Made by a program: the position numbers and the translations under genes
The notes under the pieces: model-generated
Told to the model about the DNA's origin: nothing
Seen by the model: the letters and a program-made list of their open reading frames with translations, nothing else
The model's database searches: none
Shown here: positions 25,861 to 35,507 of the stretch, in pieces
Layout of the letters: every line of letters begins with the position of its first letter
Numbering within the stretch: position 1 is the first letter of the stretch
Origin: an uncultured Arachnia sp.
GTDB taxonomy: Bacteria; Actinomycetota; Actinomycetes; Propionibacteriales; Propionibacteriaceae
Direction of reading: 5' to 3'
DNA: 64,000 bases
Assembly: GCA_947493705.1 (NCBI GenBank)
Contig: CANLSH010000004.1
Coordinates: 62,001-126,000, forward strand

Positions 25861-28309
25861 GGGTCAGTGCTCCTGTAGGACTGGGAAGGGTGGTGGTCAA
25901 CATTGTGGTGCTCTCGCCGTGCGCCGCCGAGCGCGCGGTCACGCGGACCCCACCGGTGTCAGTCGTGGCCCGCACCACCGCGAGCGCGCGGCCGCGGAAC
26001 AGCTCATTGCGGGCGCCGGTGTAGCTGCCCAGCGGTGCGGGGTCAGCGGTGCCCAGAGCGGCCAGCGTCGCCGGCCCCTCCACGGTGACCTCGAGGTAGT
26101 CGCCGCTGGCCATCACGACGGTACCGCGATGGTCGACCAGCTCGATATTGAGGTGCACGACGTCCTGCCCGTCGGCGTCCAGCACGTCCTTGTCGGGCTG
26201 GATCCTCAGCGCGAGGGGGCCGACGGCCGAAGAGAGGGTGGATCGCCCGACCTCTCGGCCCTGCACCCGTGCGATCGCCTCGAGGGTCCCCGGAGCGTAG
26301 CGGGTGCGGAAGCGGGCCACGAACCCGGCGCGGCGGCCGGCCCGCTTCACCCCCAGCGTTCGGCCGTCGAGAAGCAGTTCCACCTCGTCGGCCCCCGAGT
26401 AGACCTCGATCTCCGTGCGCTTACCCTCGCTATCGGGCCAGGCCCAGCTGGCGACGGCGTCGGTGGCGCGCCACGCGGCTCGGTTGGTGCGCTTGAGGTC
26501 GCGGTCCAGCGGCCGGACGAAGATGGCGGGCTCCTGCGTCCGCCCCCACACCGCCCGGGCCAACGCCATCGGGGCGCCGGGTACCCCGGTGATGTCGATG
26601 GCGCCAGCGCCGGCGACCAGGTACGGGTAGGGCTTGGCGAATGACGAGGACTCGTCACCGTAGGTCCACGTGCCGATCCCGGCCTCGCCAAGATAGTCCC
26701 ACCCGGTCCACATGAAGTCGCCGATGACGTGGGGCAGCTCCTCCACCAGCGCCCAGTTCCCGGCGATGTGGAACGGCATGGTTTCAGTGCCGACGATGAC
26801 GCGTCCGGGGTGCAGCGTGTGGTCCTTGCGGTAGCGAGCGTGGGCGTAGTTGTAGCCGGCCACGTCGAGGACATCGAACACGCCCCGGCTGGCCCTGTCT
26901 GCGGCCGGCAGCGCGGCCGCCTTGGCCATCAGCGATCCCATCTTGCTCACCAGGAAGTTGTACCCGGTGCTGGTCAGGGCCGAGCGCTTGGGCCGGGCCG
27001 CCGCCGTGGCTTGGTTCTTGGAGTTCTGCTTCTCGTGGCCGTCGAAAAGGTTTTTGCCCCTGGCCGCGGCCATGTTGAGCATGGGGTTGACCCCGCAAGT
27101 CACCGGCACCGAGTCATCAAGGTTCTTGACGAGGGCCACCATGCGGCACGCCGCCTCGATGCCCTCGTCGGTGCCGCTCTCGGCGATCTCGTTGCCGATG
27201 GAGTACATGATGACCGACGGGCGGCTGCGGTCCTTACGGACCATGGCCTCCAGCTCTGCCTCCCAGGTCTCGTCGAAGTGCAGAGCGGCGTCGTGTGCCG
27301 TCTTCGTCCGGAACCACACGTCCGACGATTCGTCCATGACATAGAGACCGATCTCATCACAGGCGTCCAGCAGGTCGCGGGAGATCGGGTTGTGCGAGCT
27401 GCGGATGGCGTTGAAACCCTGCTCCTTGAGGATGCGTGCACGCCGGAACTCCGCAGCCCGGAAGGTCGCCGCGCCCAGGATTCCGCAGTCGTGGTGGATG
27501 CAGGCTCCGCGCAGCAGCGTCGGGTGGCCGTTGATGAGCAGCCCGCGGGCGGCGTCGACCTCGATCGTGCGCAGGCCGTGGCGCATCTGCTGCCGGTCAA
27601 GGACCTCGCCGTCGGCGGTGACCTCGACGAGCACGTCGTACAGCACGGGGCTCTCGGCTGACCACGGCTGGGCGTCCGGGATGTCGACCTCAATCTCCGC
27701 GACGCCCTGCTCGACGGTTGCTGCGCCCTCGGCCCGCGACCCCTCCCGCCGCAGCGCGACGCGCACCTCGACGGCGCGGTGGTCATCGTTGTCGAGTTCC
27801 ACGGTCGCGGCCACGACGGCGCTCGCACCCAACGACCGCGTGACGAGGTGGACGCCACCCGGCCAAATCCGGACCTCGTTCTGCTCCAGCAGCCACACGT
27901 GGCGATAGATTCCCGAGCCGGAATACCACCGGCTGTTGGGTTCCTCCGAGTTGTCGATGTGCACCTCGATGAGGTTGTCGGCTCCCCGCTCGACCAAATG
28001 GTCGATGCGCACCTCGAACTCGGTGTAGCCGCCCAGGCAGCCCCCGGCATCGACGCCGTTGATCAGGACCCGCGACTTGCGGTACACCCCCTCGAAGAAC
28101 AGGCTCAGCCGGCCGGGCTCGACCGGCGCACGCCACGTCTTGCGGTAGACGTACCGCCCGCCCGGGAACCATCCCGTGTGGCTGCCGTTGGCGGTGGCGG
28201 GGCTGCGCTCCTCGTGGAGCATGGCGTCGTGGGGCAGGTCAGCCGGCTGCCAGAGTGCGTTGTCGACGTTGCGCCACTCCCACCCGCGATCAAACAAGGT
28301 CCGGGTCAT
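25853..28309 (-). CDS. GH2 beta-galactosidase-like glycosidase
   Basis: An 818-residue cytosolic GH2 enzyme. It has an N-terminal sugar-binding jelly roll (FFEGVYRKSRVLINGVDAGG), an immunoglobulin-like domain, then a TIM barrel with acid/base Glu374 in MYSIGNEIAESGT and nucleophile Glu509 in IVGTETMPFH. The C-terminal DUF4982/Big-like segments (SWAWPDSEGKRTEIEVYSGA) are typical of GH2 members acting on plant oligosaccharides. It starts in an ATGA overlap with the symporter gene. Likely cleaves beta-galactosyl or related residues from imported oligosaccharides. Confidence 0.94.
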   Translation of the reverse strand: MTRTLFDRGWEWRNVDNALWQPADLPHDAMLHEERSPATANGSHTGWFPGGRYVYRKTWRAPVEPGRLSLFFEGVYRKSRVLINGVDAGGCLGGYTEFEVRIDHLVERGADNLIEVHIDNSEEPNSRWYSGSGIYRHVWLLEQNEVRIWPGGVHLVTRSLGASAVVAATVELDNDDHRAVEVRVALRREGSRAEGAATVEQGVAEIEVDIPDAQPWSAESPVLYDVLVEVTADGEVLDRQQMRHGLRTIEVDAARGLLINGHPTLLRGACIHHDCGILGAATFRAAEFRRARILKEQGFNAIRSSHNPISRDLLDACDEIGLYVMDESSDVWFRTKTAHDAALHFDETWEAELEAMVRKDRSRPSVIMYSIGNEIAESGTDEGIEAACRMVALVKNLDDSVPVTCGVNPMLNMAAARGKNLFDGHEKQNSKNQATAAARPKRSALTSTGYNFLVSKMGSLMAKAAALPAADRASRGVFDVLDVAGYNYAHARYRKDHTLHPGRVIVGTETMPFHIAGNWALVEELPHVIGDFMWTGWDYLGEAGIGTWTYGDESSSFAKPYPYLVAGAGAIDITGVPGAPMALARAVWGRTQEPAIFVRPLDRDLKRTNRAAWRATDAVASWAWPDSEGKRTEIEVYSGADEVELLLDGRTLGVKRAGRRAGFVARFRTRYAPGTLEAIARVQGREVGRSTLSSAVGPLALRIQPDKDVLDADGQDVVHLNIELVDHRGTVVMASGDYLEVTVEGPATLAALGTADPAPLGSYTGARNELFRGRALAVVRATTDTGGVRVTARSAAHGESTTMLTTTLPSPTGALTHV

Positions 28310-29778
28310 CGTTTGTCGTCCTCGTCGTCCTCATCGAGCTCGTCGGAGATGGTCACCACGGCGTCGGCCGTGGCGGCCTCGGGCACCAGGGGCTCTTGGG
28401 CCACCGATTCACTGCCTCTGGCTTTGAGGTCGGCGTGGATTCTCGGCAGCATGTCGTCGAGCTTGTAGAACGACATCAGGATGAGGACGCCGAGAGCGAC
28501 GACGCCGGGGATCCAGGTGTAGAGGGCATGGATGGCGAACAGCGCGGAGTCGGACTGGGTATCGGCAGTGCCGTCGTATCCAAAAGCGCCGAGGAACAGC
28601 CCCGCCCCTGCCAACGCCACACCCTGCCCGATCTTGGTGGCGAAGCCGTGGATCGAGCTGAGCGTCGATTCCAGCCGCCGGTTGCCGCGCCACTCGTTGT
28701 ACGTGGCGGCGTCCAGAATCAGGACGCCCACCATGAAGGACACCGGCAACACCCCAACCCCCCCGACGAGCGCACCCACCGCCAGCATGGCAACGTTGTC
28801 GCCTGCCAAGGTGGCAATGGCGGCTCCAACCATGGCGAGCACCTGTCCCATCATGATCAACCGGCTCAGGGTGAAACGGCGCATCATCCGCGGAACGAAC
28901 AGGACGGCGGGAAGGGCGAGGATGGCCACGAACAACACGATGGACAGCGCGCCGAGATCACCGACGATGTAGCGGAAGTAGTAGCCGGCCGCCCCGGTGC
29001 TGGCAGGGATGTTCACCAGCAGCGCGAGCCCCGCCAGCATCCAGATCCATCGGTTGTCACCTAGCACGGTCTTGATGTCGGACCACCGGATCTTCACATC
29101 GGTGGCTTCGGTCTCGTAGATCTCCTTCACGAAGAAGAAGCGGCCGAGCCCGATGATGACCATGGGGATCGCGATGATGAGCATCAGGTTCGACCAACGG
29201 CCCGGATCCTTGCCTGCCCAGGCAAGAGCGGTTGGCAGCGCAATACTGAGGATCATCGCACCGACGGTGATGATGACGCCCTGTGCGGCGTTCAGCTTGG
29301 CGTAGGCGCCACGCGAATTGAAGGCGCGCGCCATGTAAAGCGTCTGGTTGGCGTAGCACAGCGTCGAGAACACCGAGTTCACGAAGCTGTAGGTCACGAA
29401 GATCCAGATGGCTTGGCCTACCGTGCCCAGATCCGGCACGGAGAACAGCAGCCAGTTGCAGAGCCACACCCCGAGGATGGCCCACTCGTAGGGCCGCGCC
29501 CTGCCCCATCGGGTCCGGGTGCTGTCAACGACATATCCGGCCAGCAGATCGCTGAAACCGTCGAACACCTTGCTGACCAGGAGCAGCGTGCCAACCAGGC
29601 TGGCGGAGAGCCCGAGGGTGTCGGTGGCATACAGGGTGAAGTAGCCGAGGACGATGAAGTTGGCCGCCAGCGAGAAGCCGCGGGAGGACCATCCAAAAGT
29701 CTTGACGGCTCCGACGTAGTCGGGGCCGTTGCGCTTCTCCTCGCGCCGTTCAGCGCGGGTAAGGGTAGATGCGGTCAC
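28306..29778 (-). CDS. GPH-family sugar:cation symporter (MFS, MelB/XynP-like)
   Basis: A 490-residue membrane protein with twelve hydrophobic segments. It shows GPH-family features: LGLSASLVGTLLLVSKVFDG followed by FSDLLAGYVVDST (the D-x3-D cation-site region), RWGRARPYEWAILGVWLCNW and YANQTLYMARAFNSRGAYAK. The start is GTG at 29778 with AAGGAG upstream. It is first in the operon with GH2 and GH3, so it probably imports the disaccharides or oligosaccharides they cleave. It ends in a very acidic tail (SDELDEDDEDDKR). It is divergent from the TetR at 29903. Confidence 0.93.
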   Translation of the reverse strand: MTASTLTRAERREEKRNGPDYVGAVKTFGWSSRGFSLAANFIVLGYFTLYATDTLGLSASLVGTLLLVSKVFDGFSDLLAGYVVDSTRTRWGRARPYEWAILGVWLCNWLLFSVPDLGTVGQAIWIFVTYSFVNSVFSTLCYANQTLYMARAFNSRGAYAKLNAAQGVIITVGAMILSIALPTALAWAGKDPGRWSNLMLIIAIPMVIIGLGRFFFVKEIYETEATDVKIRWSDIKTVLGDNRWIWMLAGLALLVNIPASTGAAGYYFRYIVGDLGALSIVLFVAILALPAVLFVPRMMRRFTLSRLIMMGQVLAMVGAAIATLAGDNVAMLAVGALVGGVGVLPVSFMVGVLILDAATYNEWRGNRRLESTLSSIHGFATKIGQGVALAGAGLFLGAFGYDGTADTQSDSALFAIHALYTWIPGVVALGVLILMSFYKLDDMLPRIHADLKARGSESVAQEPLVPEAATADAVVTISDELDEDDEDDKR

Positions 29779-29810
29779 AAGTCACTCCTTCGTCGTCATT
29801 GACTCGGTAA

Positions 29811-29881
29811 TTTGCAGTAGACACCCACTTTGGGAAGATTGTCAAGAGGTTTGTGGACTTTATCTGGTTGTTTGCTGTAGA
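29811..29881. promoter_or_regulatory. Two direct repeats TTTGC(A/T)GTAGA in the symporter/TetR divergent promoter
   Basis: TTTGCAGTAGA at 29811-29821 and TTTGCTGTAGA at 29871-29881 are direct repeats 60 bp apart between the symporter (-) and the TetR gene (+). A consensus TTGACA (-35, minus strand) lies at 29840-29845. The first repeat covers the position of its -10, and the second lies at a plausible -10 of the TetR operon. They are candidate TetR binding sites. Confidence 0.45.
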
Positions 29882-29902
29882 TTGGCCTTGGAGGTGGAGC
29901 CA

Positions 29903-30550
29903 ATGACGGCGTCGACACGAGGACCGCGCGGCCCTTACGCAAAGACAGCTGAGCGGCGCGCGCAAATCGCACAGGCGGCTTACGAGATCGTCATGGAAGT
30001 GGGCCACGCTGCTCTCACGACCGCAGCCGTCGCCGAGAGGGCGGGTATCAGTGAGCGGACCATGCTCTACCACTTTCCCTCCCGGGACCGCCTCTTGGTG
30101 GCGGCGATCGAACACTTTGATGACGCGACCAGGAGGGGACGGGCCCACCTCGAGTGGGTTCCTGAGCAGTTCGACCAGATCATCGCCGAGCTCGCCGAAC
30201 GGGCGCAGAGCGATGACCGCCGCCTCCAACTCCAGGTGGCTCTGGCCGCCTCCGCCCAGGACCCCTCCCACCCTGCCCATGAGTACTACCGTCGTCACTA
30301 CGACCAGGCGCTCGCGGAGATGAGCCGGCTTATCGCCACCATGCAGCAGATGGGCGTGGCCCACCCTGACCGGGACCCCGGCCAGATGGCCCGGATGTTC
30401 ATCGCCGTGTGGGACGGCCTGCAGCAGCAATGGCTCATCCGCCGTGACTTCGACCTGGGTGCCGAGATCCGCACTGCGTTCCGCGAGATCAGCGGTCAGG
30501 CGGCCATGGAGGCCCGCCAGGCCGTCGAGGACCTGCTCGCGCGCATCTGA
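29903..30550 (+). CDS. TetR family regulator of the hemicellulose locus
   Basis: A 215-residue regulator. The HTH reads RRAQIAQAAYEIVMEVGHAA, then LTTAAVAERAGISERTMLYH. The C-terminal half contains MARMFIAVWDGLQQQWLIRR, like the TetR at 4786. I start at the ATG at 29903, which has GGAGGTGG upstream; the longer open frame begins inside the divergent gene. It lies 48 bp before the GH43 gene, so it probably heads that operon and controls both divergent halves of the locus. Confidence 0.9.
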   Translation: MTASTRGPRGPYAKTAERRAQIAQAAYEIVMEVGHAALTTAAVAERAGISERTMLYHFPSRDRLLVAAIEHFDDATRRGRAHLEWVPEQFDQIIAELAERAQSDDRRLQLQVALAASAQDPSHPAHEYYRRHYDQALAEMSRLIATMQQMGVAHPDRDPGQMARMFIAVWDGLQQQWLIRRDFDLGAEIRTAFREISGQAAMEARQAVEDLLARI

Positions 30551-30598
30551 TTCACCCGCCCTTGTTACCCATCCCGACGACGACGTCAAGGAGAGAAC

Positions 30599-32044
30599 AT
30601 GACCCACCGCAACACCATGCCGGTCCTACCAGGCTTCTGGTCGGACCCCACGGTCTGCCGCACCCCAAACGGCTATGCCTTGGCGCATTCCAGCTTCGAG
30701 TACTTCCCCGGCGCCCCCGTGCACCGCAGCCACGACCTCGTCTCGTGGCAGCAGGTCGGCAACGTGGTCACCCGGTCAAATCAGACCGACCTCACAGCGG
30801 GCGGCGCCTCGTCCGGCATCTACGGATCGACGCTGCGTCACCACGACGGGCGCTTCTGGTTCATCACCACCAACATGAACCAGATACGGGAAGGCCAGCT
30901 TTTGTTCACAGCCGAAACCCTCGAGGGCCCGTGGTCCGACCCGGTTCGCATCCCGATCGTGGGCATCGATCCGGATATCGCCTGGGACGACGACGGCACC
31001 TGCCTGGTCACCTGCTGCAGCTTTCCCGCCGGCATCCAACAGGTCACAATTGACCCTGCCACCGGCGAGGTGCTGATCGGGCCTCAGCGCCTGTGGAACG
31101 GTACCGGCATGCGCAACCCTGAGGGACCGCATGTGTACCGGGTGGGCGATTGGTGGTACCTCCTCATCGCGGAGGGCGGCACCGACCGCGGGCATAGTGT
31201 GAGCGTCGCGCGCAGCCGTTCCCCGCGCGGCCCTTTCGAAGGCAACCCCGCGAACCCGATCCTTACCCACCGCAGCACAGACCACCCCGTGCAGAGCACC
31301 GGTCACGCCGACCTCGTCGAGGGCCCCGGCGGCCGGTGGTTCGCCGTGTACCACGGCACCCGCCCGCGCGGCGGCTTCCCCGAGTACCACGTGCTCGGCC
31401 GCGAGACATTCCTCTCCCCCGTCGAATGGGTCGACGACTGGCCGGTGTTCGTGGATCCGGATAAGGACCACGCACCGCGGAACAACACATTCGAAGATTC
31501 GTTCACCGGGGCCTTGCACCCGCGCTGGGTGTCCCCGTCGGGTGATTTGCGGGGAATCACCACCGGTGCCGACGGCCTGCAGCTCGCCTCTGTCGAGGAT
31601 TCGAGGCCGCTGATGACGCGGCTGATGGACCTCTCCTGGAAAGCGACGGCCGTCGTCGATGGTGGCGCCCGCCTCATGGTGTATCTCGACGACGCTCACT
31701 GGTACGCGGTGGAGGCGTCGGCTCAGGAGGTCTCTGCTGTCGCTCAAATCGGTCCGGTGCGGCAAGTGCTGGGCTCCTGTGAGCGTCCGGGTCGCTCGGT
31801 GACTCTCATGTTGTCGGCCGCGATCCCTGCAGCGCGAATGGGGTGGCCAGCCAGCCAGCCGGATGTCATCACTCTGTCTGTCCTGACCGACGACGGGTGG
31901 CAGATCCTGGCCGAGGTCGACGGTCGCTACGTCTCCACCGAGGTCGCTGGGGGCTTTACCGGCCGGATGGTGGGCATGGCGGCCCTCAACGGCGCGGCAC
32001 TGTGCCGTCGCTTCACCTACAGGCCTCTGGAGGTCTCGGCATGA
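30599..32044 (+). CDS. GH43 beta-xylosidase/arabinofuranosidase
   Basis: A 481-residue cytosolic glycosidase. The five-bladed propeller carries the three GH43 acidic residues: Asp16 in PGFWSDPTVC (base), Asp124 in VGIDPDIAWDDDG (pKa modulator) and Glu175 in RNPEGPHVYR (acid). Residues about 300-480 form the C-terminal concanavalin-like GH43_C2 domain (FEDSFTGALHPRWVSPSGDL). AAGGAG precedes the ATG. Its stop overlaps the ATG of the next gene (ATGA). It would release xylose or arabinose from xylo-oligosaccharides. Confidence 0.94.
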   Translation: MTHRNTMPVLPGFWSDPTVCRTPNGYALAHSSFEYFPGAPVHRSHDLVSWQQVGNVVTRSNQTDLTAGGASSGIYGSTLRHHDGRFWFITTNMNQIREGQLLFTAETLEGPWSDPVRIPIVGIDPDIAWDDDGTCLVTCCSFPAGIQQVTIDPATGEVLIGPQRLWNGTGMRNPEGPHVYRVGDWWYLLIAEGGTDRGHSVSVARSRSPRGPFEGNPANPILTHRSTDHPVQSTGHADLVEGPGGRWFAVYHGTRPRGGFPEYHVLGRETFLSPVEWVDDWPVFVDPDKDHAPRNNTFEDSFTGALHPRWVSPSGDLRGITTGADGLQLASVEDSRPLMTRLMDLSWKATAVVDGGARLMVYLDDAHWYAVEASAQEVSAVAQIGPVRQVLGSCERPGRSVTLMLSAAIPAARMGWPASQPDVITLSVLTDDGWQILAEVDGRYVSTEVAGGFTGRMVGMAALNGAALCRRFTYRPLEVSA

Positions 32045-34182
32045 TCGACCGCCGCGACCTCGTCGGGCGCCACGACGTGGCCCTCACCGTTGCTGACCCC
32101 GGGGTGGTACTCAGCGTCGGCAACGGCGACTTCGGGTTCACCGCCGACCTCACCGGCCTGCAGACTTTCACCGAGTTCCACACGCCCACTTCCCGGGGGC
32201 CGTCGACCGATCCGCACGCCGCCCGGGTCACCGAGACGTGCACGATGAGCAGCTGGGGCTGGCATGAGGTGCCGAACCCGGACGGCTATCTCCTGGACGA
32301 CGCCATGAGCGCTTACGAGACCCGTCGGGGTCCCGTGCGCTACCCGGATCGCCCGTCAATGCACGACCTGATGGCGGGCAAGACACCGGACCGTCACGAT
32401 CTTGCCGGGATGTGGCTGGTCAACAACCCCCACCGGATCGACCTGGGGCGCCTGGGCCTGGCGTTGAGGTCCGCCCCGGGCGCCGAGCCAGAGACGGACC
32501 CATCGGTCCTCACGGACCTCCGGGTGCGCCTGGACCTGTGGAGCGGGACGATCACCAGCCGATTCCGCTACCGCGGTGAACCGGTCGAGGTGACGACACT
32601 GGCACACGGCGACGCATCCGTGGTGGCCACACGCGTGGTCTCCCCGCTGCTGGCCAGCGGGCACGTGCGCCTCCGCCTGGCATTCCCCGGCCCCCACCCC
32701 AGCTTCACGCCCGCCGCCTCCTGGGCGCAGCCCGAGAGCCACCAGACGTCGGTGACCGACCACGGCACCGGATCGGCCACGGTACACCGGCAACTCGACG
32801 ACACCCGCTACGACGTGGCGCTGGACTTCGCCGAGGGCCAACTGGCCGGGCGCGACGACCACGCCGTCGAGATCACCTCATCCGGCGACACATTGGCGTT
32901 GGTGGCCTCCTTCATCCCTGTGACCGGCCCCGGCAGCGAGCTGGGCCCGGCGAACCCCCGCCCGGCCCGGACCTTCGACGAGGTCGCCGCCTCCAGCGCC
33001 ACATTCTGGGAGGCCTTCTGGAGTTCCGGAGCCGCCGTCGACTTCGCCGGGTCCAGCGATCCCCGCGCCCACGAACTGGAGCGCCGCGTCGTCCTCTCGC
33101 AGTACCTGACCCGCGTCCACGGTGGCGGGCTGACCCCGCCGCAGGAGACGGGATTCGTCACCAACTCATGGGCGGGCAAGTTCCACCTCGAGATGCACTG
33201 GTGGCACGCGGCCCACTTCCCCACCTGGGGCCGACCGGAGCTGCTGGAACGGTCGCTGGGCTGGTACGAGTCGGTGCTCGACGCCGCGCGTGCCACGGCC
33301 GCGCAGCAGGGCTACGCCGGCGCCCGCTGGCCCAAACAGGTCGGGCCCGACGGGCGGGAGTCGCCCTCCGACATCGGGTCGCTCCTGGTGTGGCAGCAGC
33401 CGCACCTGCTCTATTTCGCCGAGCTGTTGCACAAGGCGGCCCCGCCGTCGCACAGAGCAGCCCTGCTGGACCGTCTTGCGCCGCTGCTCGACGCCACTGC
33501 GGACTTCATGGCGAGCTTCGCCGACGACGTCGACGGGGTGTTCCACCTTGGCGCGCCCGTGATGCCGGCGCAGGAGTTCTACACGGCCGCCGAGACCGCG
33601 GACCCCACATTCGAGCTGGCCTATTGGTGGTTCGGCCTCGAGCTGGCGCAGCGGTTCCGCGAGCGTCGCGGGCTGCCCCGCGAGGCGTCGTGGGGCCGGG
33701 TGCAGGCCGGACTGGCGCGGCCGTCGCTGGACGAGGACCACTACGCCGCCGTCGCCGGGAGCGGGGAGTCGAGGACCGACGACCACCCGTCGATGTTGAT
33801 GGCGCTCGGGTTCGTGCCGTCGACGCCGCTGATCGAGGACGCTGTCATGCGCGCCACGCTGGGGTGGGTGCGCGACTCCTGGCAGTGGGATTCAGCGTGG
33901 GGCTGGGACTACGCCGTCATGGCCATGACCGCAGCCCGCCTGCGCGATGGCCGCACCGCCGTCGACCTCCTGCTGCGCGACGGCGTGAAGAACACCTACG
34001 ACGCGGCCGGACACAACCCGGCCATGGGCTCCTTCCTGCCCCTCTACCTGCCCGGCAACGGCGGGCTACTGGCGGCGGTGTCGCTCATGGTGGCCGGCTG
34101 GGAGGGCGGCCCGGAACTGCCGGGCATCCCCGACGACGGCACCTGGCGCGTGGCCCACGAGGGCTTCATCGCCTGGCCCTGA
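32041..34182 (+). CDS. Six-hairpin (alpha/alpha)6 glycosidase-like protein, unassigned substrate
   Basis: A 713-residue protein with a glycosidase-like plan: an N-terminal beta domain (VSVGNGDFGFTADLTGLQTF read loosely) and a C-terminal helical barrel with WHAAHFPTWGRPELLERSLG, YAGARWPKQVGPDGRESPSD and LLVWQQPHLLYFAELLHKAA. This resembles uncharacterised relatives of GH65/GH95-type enzymes. I cannot name a reaction. The start at 32041 overlaps the GH43 stop; the longer frame upstream is inside that gene. It sits between GH43 and GH1, so it likely acts on the same oligosaccharides. Confidence 0.7.
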   Translation: MIDRRDLVGRHDVALTVADPGVVLSVGNGDFGFTADLTGLQTFTEFHTPTSRGPSTDPHAARVTETCTMSSWGWHEVPNPDGYLLDDAMSAYETRRGPVRYPDRPSMHDLMAGKTPDRHDLAGMWLVNNPHRIDLGRLGLALRSAPGAEPETDPSVLTDLRVRLDLWSGTITSRFRYRGEPVEVTTLAHGDASVVATRVVSPLLASGHVRLRLAFPGPHPSFTPAASWAQPESHQTSVTDHGTGSATVHRQLDDTRYDVALDFAEGQLAGRDDHAVEITSSGDTLALVASFIPVTGPGSELGPANPRPARTFDEVAASSATFWEAFWSSGAAVDFAGSSDPRAHELERRVVLSQYLTRVHGGGLTPPQETGFVTNSWAGKFHLEMHWWHAAHFPTWGRPELLERSLGWYESVLDAARATAAQQGYAGARWPKQVGPDGRESPSDIGSLLVWQQPHLLYFAELLHKAAPPSHRAALLDRLAPLLDATADFMASFADDVDGVFHLGAPVMPAQEFYTAAETADPTFELAYWWFGLELAQRFRERRGLPREASWGRVQAGLARPSLDEDHYAAVAGSGESRTDDHPSMLMALGFVPSTPLIEDAVMRATLGWVRDSWQWDSAWGWDYAVMAMTAARLRDGRTAVDLLLRDGVKNTYDAAGHNPAMGSFLPLYLPGNGGLLAAVSLMVAGWEGGPELPGIPDDGTWRVAHEGFIAWP

Positions 34183-34231
34183 CGGGCCACACCTTCCCTT
34201 GAGATTCACCCCCTGCAGCAAGGAGAAATCG

Positions 34232-35455
34232 ATGACGACGCTTCGGTCCGACTTCCTCTGGGGCGCGGCCACAGCCGCCCACCAGATCGAGGGCGACAAC
34301 TACAACTCCGACTTCTGGGCCGCGGAACACTCCGCCGGCGGGCACATTCAGGAACCCAGCGGCTCGGCCTGCGACTCGTGGCACCGCTACCGCGAGGACA
34401 TCGCACTCCTCGCCGAAGCGGGGCTCACCACCTACCGCTTCAGCATCGAGTGGGCACGGATCGAGCCCGCCGACGGGTTGTTCAGCCGCGCGGCCCTGCT
34501 GCACTACCGCGACATGATCGACGTCTGCCACACCTACGGCGTCATGCCGGTGGTCACGCTGCACCACTTCACCTACCCGCAGTGGTTCGCGGCCGGCGGT
34601 GGGTCGCTGCGCGAGGACGCGGCGCAACGCTTCGCCGGCTACGTCGAGTTCGTCAGCGAGATCCTCCACGACGTCGAGTGGGTGGTCACCATCAACGAAC
34701 CCAACATCCTGGCGCTGTTTGGGCTCGGGCAGCTCATGCGTCAGCGCGCGGAGAGGGGTGAATCCTCCGAGGAGCCGACGGAGGCTCAACCCACCGTCTC
34801 GATGGCCACGATGCCAATGCCGCCGTTCGAGCTGGCCACGGCCATCACGGCCATGCACCGCGCCGCCGTCGAGGTGCTGCGTCAAAGTACGTCAGCGAAG
34901 GTGGGCTGGGCCGTGGCGGCGCAGGCCTTCATGCCGACCACGGGCAACGAGGCGGTGTGGAAGAGGGTCTTTCACCAGTGGGAGGGCGTGTACTACGAGG
35001 GCAGCGCCGGTGACGACTTCATCGGCATCCAGAGCTACACCAGCCAGGAGGTCGACGCCGACGGCGTGGTTCCCCACCCCGACAGCCCCAAGAACACGCT
35101 GACGGGCTGGGCCTACCGGCCCGATGCGCTGGGCATCAACCTGCGCCGGGTGTGGGAGATGTATCGCATCCCGCTGCTGGTCACCGAGAACGGGATCGCC
35201 ACCTCCGACGACGCTCGTCGCATCGAGTACACCCGGGACGCCCTGAGAGGGTTGGTGGACGCGGTGGCTGCTGGCGTCGACGTGCGGGGGTACTGCCACT
35301 GGTCGCTGCTCGACAACTACGAGTGGGGCACCTGGGCACCCACGTTCGGCCTGATGCCGTCGATCGTGACACCGACTTCACCCGCCACCCCAAACCCAGC
35401 CTCGGCTGGCTGGGAACCCTGGCAGCGTCGAACGGCCAGACTCTTTGACGGTTAA
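34232..35455 (+). CDS. GH1 beta-glucosidase, probably frameshifted near its C-terminus
   Basis: A 407-residue cytosolic GH1 enzyme. It has the N-terminal FLWGAATAAHQIEGD, acid/base Glu156 in VTINEPNIL, nucleophile Glu319 in LLVTENGIA and the late motif HWSLLDNYEWGTWAPTFGL. AAGGAG precedes the ATG at 34232. After TFGL the frame reads MPSIVTPTSPATPNPASAGW, unlike GH1. The neighbouring frame gives AVDRDTDFTRHPKPSLGWLG, then TLAASNGQTL with a stop at 35448, the expected GH1 ending. One base is missing near 35354. The active site is upstream of the shift, but the C-terminal strand is replaced. Confidence 0.9.
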   Translation: MTTLRSDFLWGAATAAHQIEGDNYNSDFWAAEHSAGGHIQEPSGSACDSWHRYREDIALLAEAGLTTYRFSIEWARIEPADGLFSRAALLHYRDMIDVCHTYGVMPVVTLHHFTYPQWFAAGGGSLREDAAQRFAGYVEFVSEILHDVEWVVTINEPNILALFGLGQLMRQRAERGESSEEPTEAQPTVSMATMPMPPFELATAITAMHRAAVEVLRQSTSAKVGWAVAAQAFMPTTGNEAVWKRVFHQWEGVYYEGSAGDDFIGIQSYTSQEVDADGVVPHPDSPKNTLTGWAYRPDALGINLRRVWEMYRIPLLVTENGIATSDDARRIEYTRDALRGLVDAVAAGVDVRGYCHWSLLDNYEWGTWAPTFGLMPSIVTPTSPATPNPASAGWEPWQRRTARLFDG

Positions 35456-35507
35456 CCTGCCCGAAGCTGGTTCATCTCACTCGCGAAGCCACCTGTGTCA
35501 CACCGAA

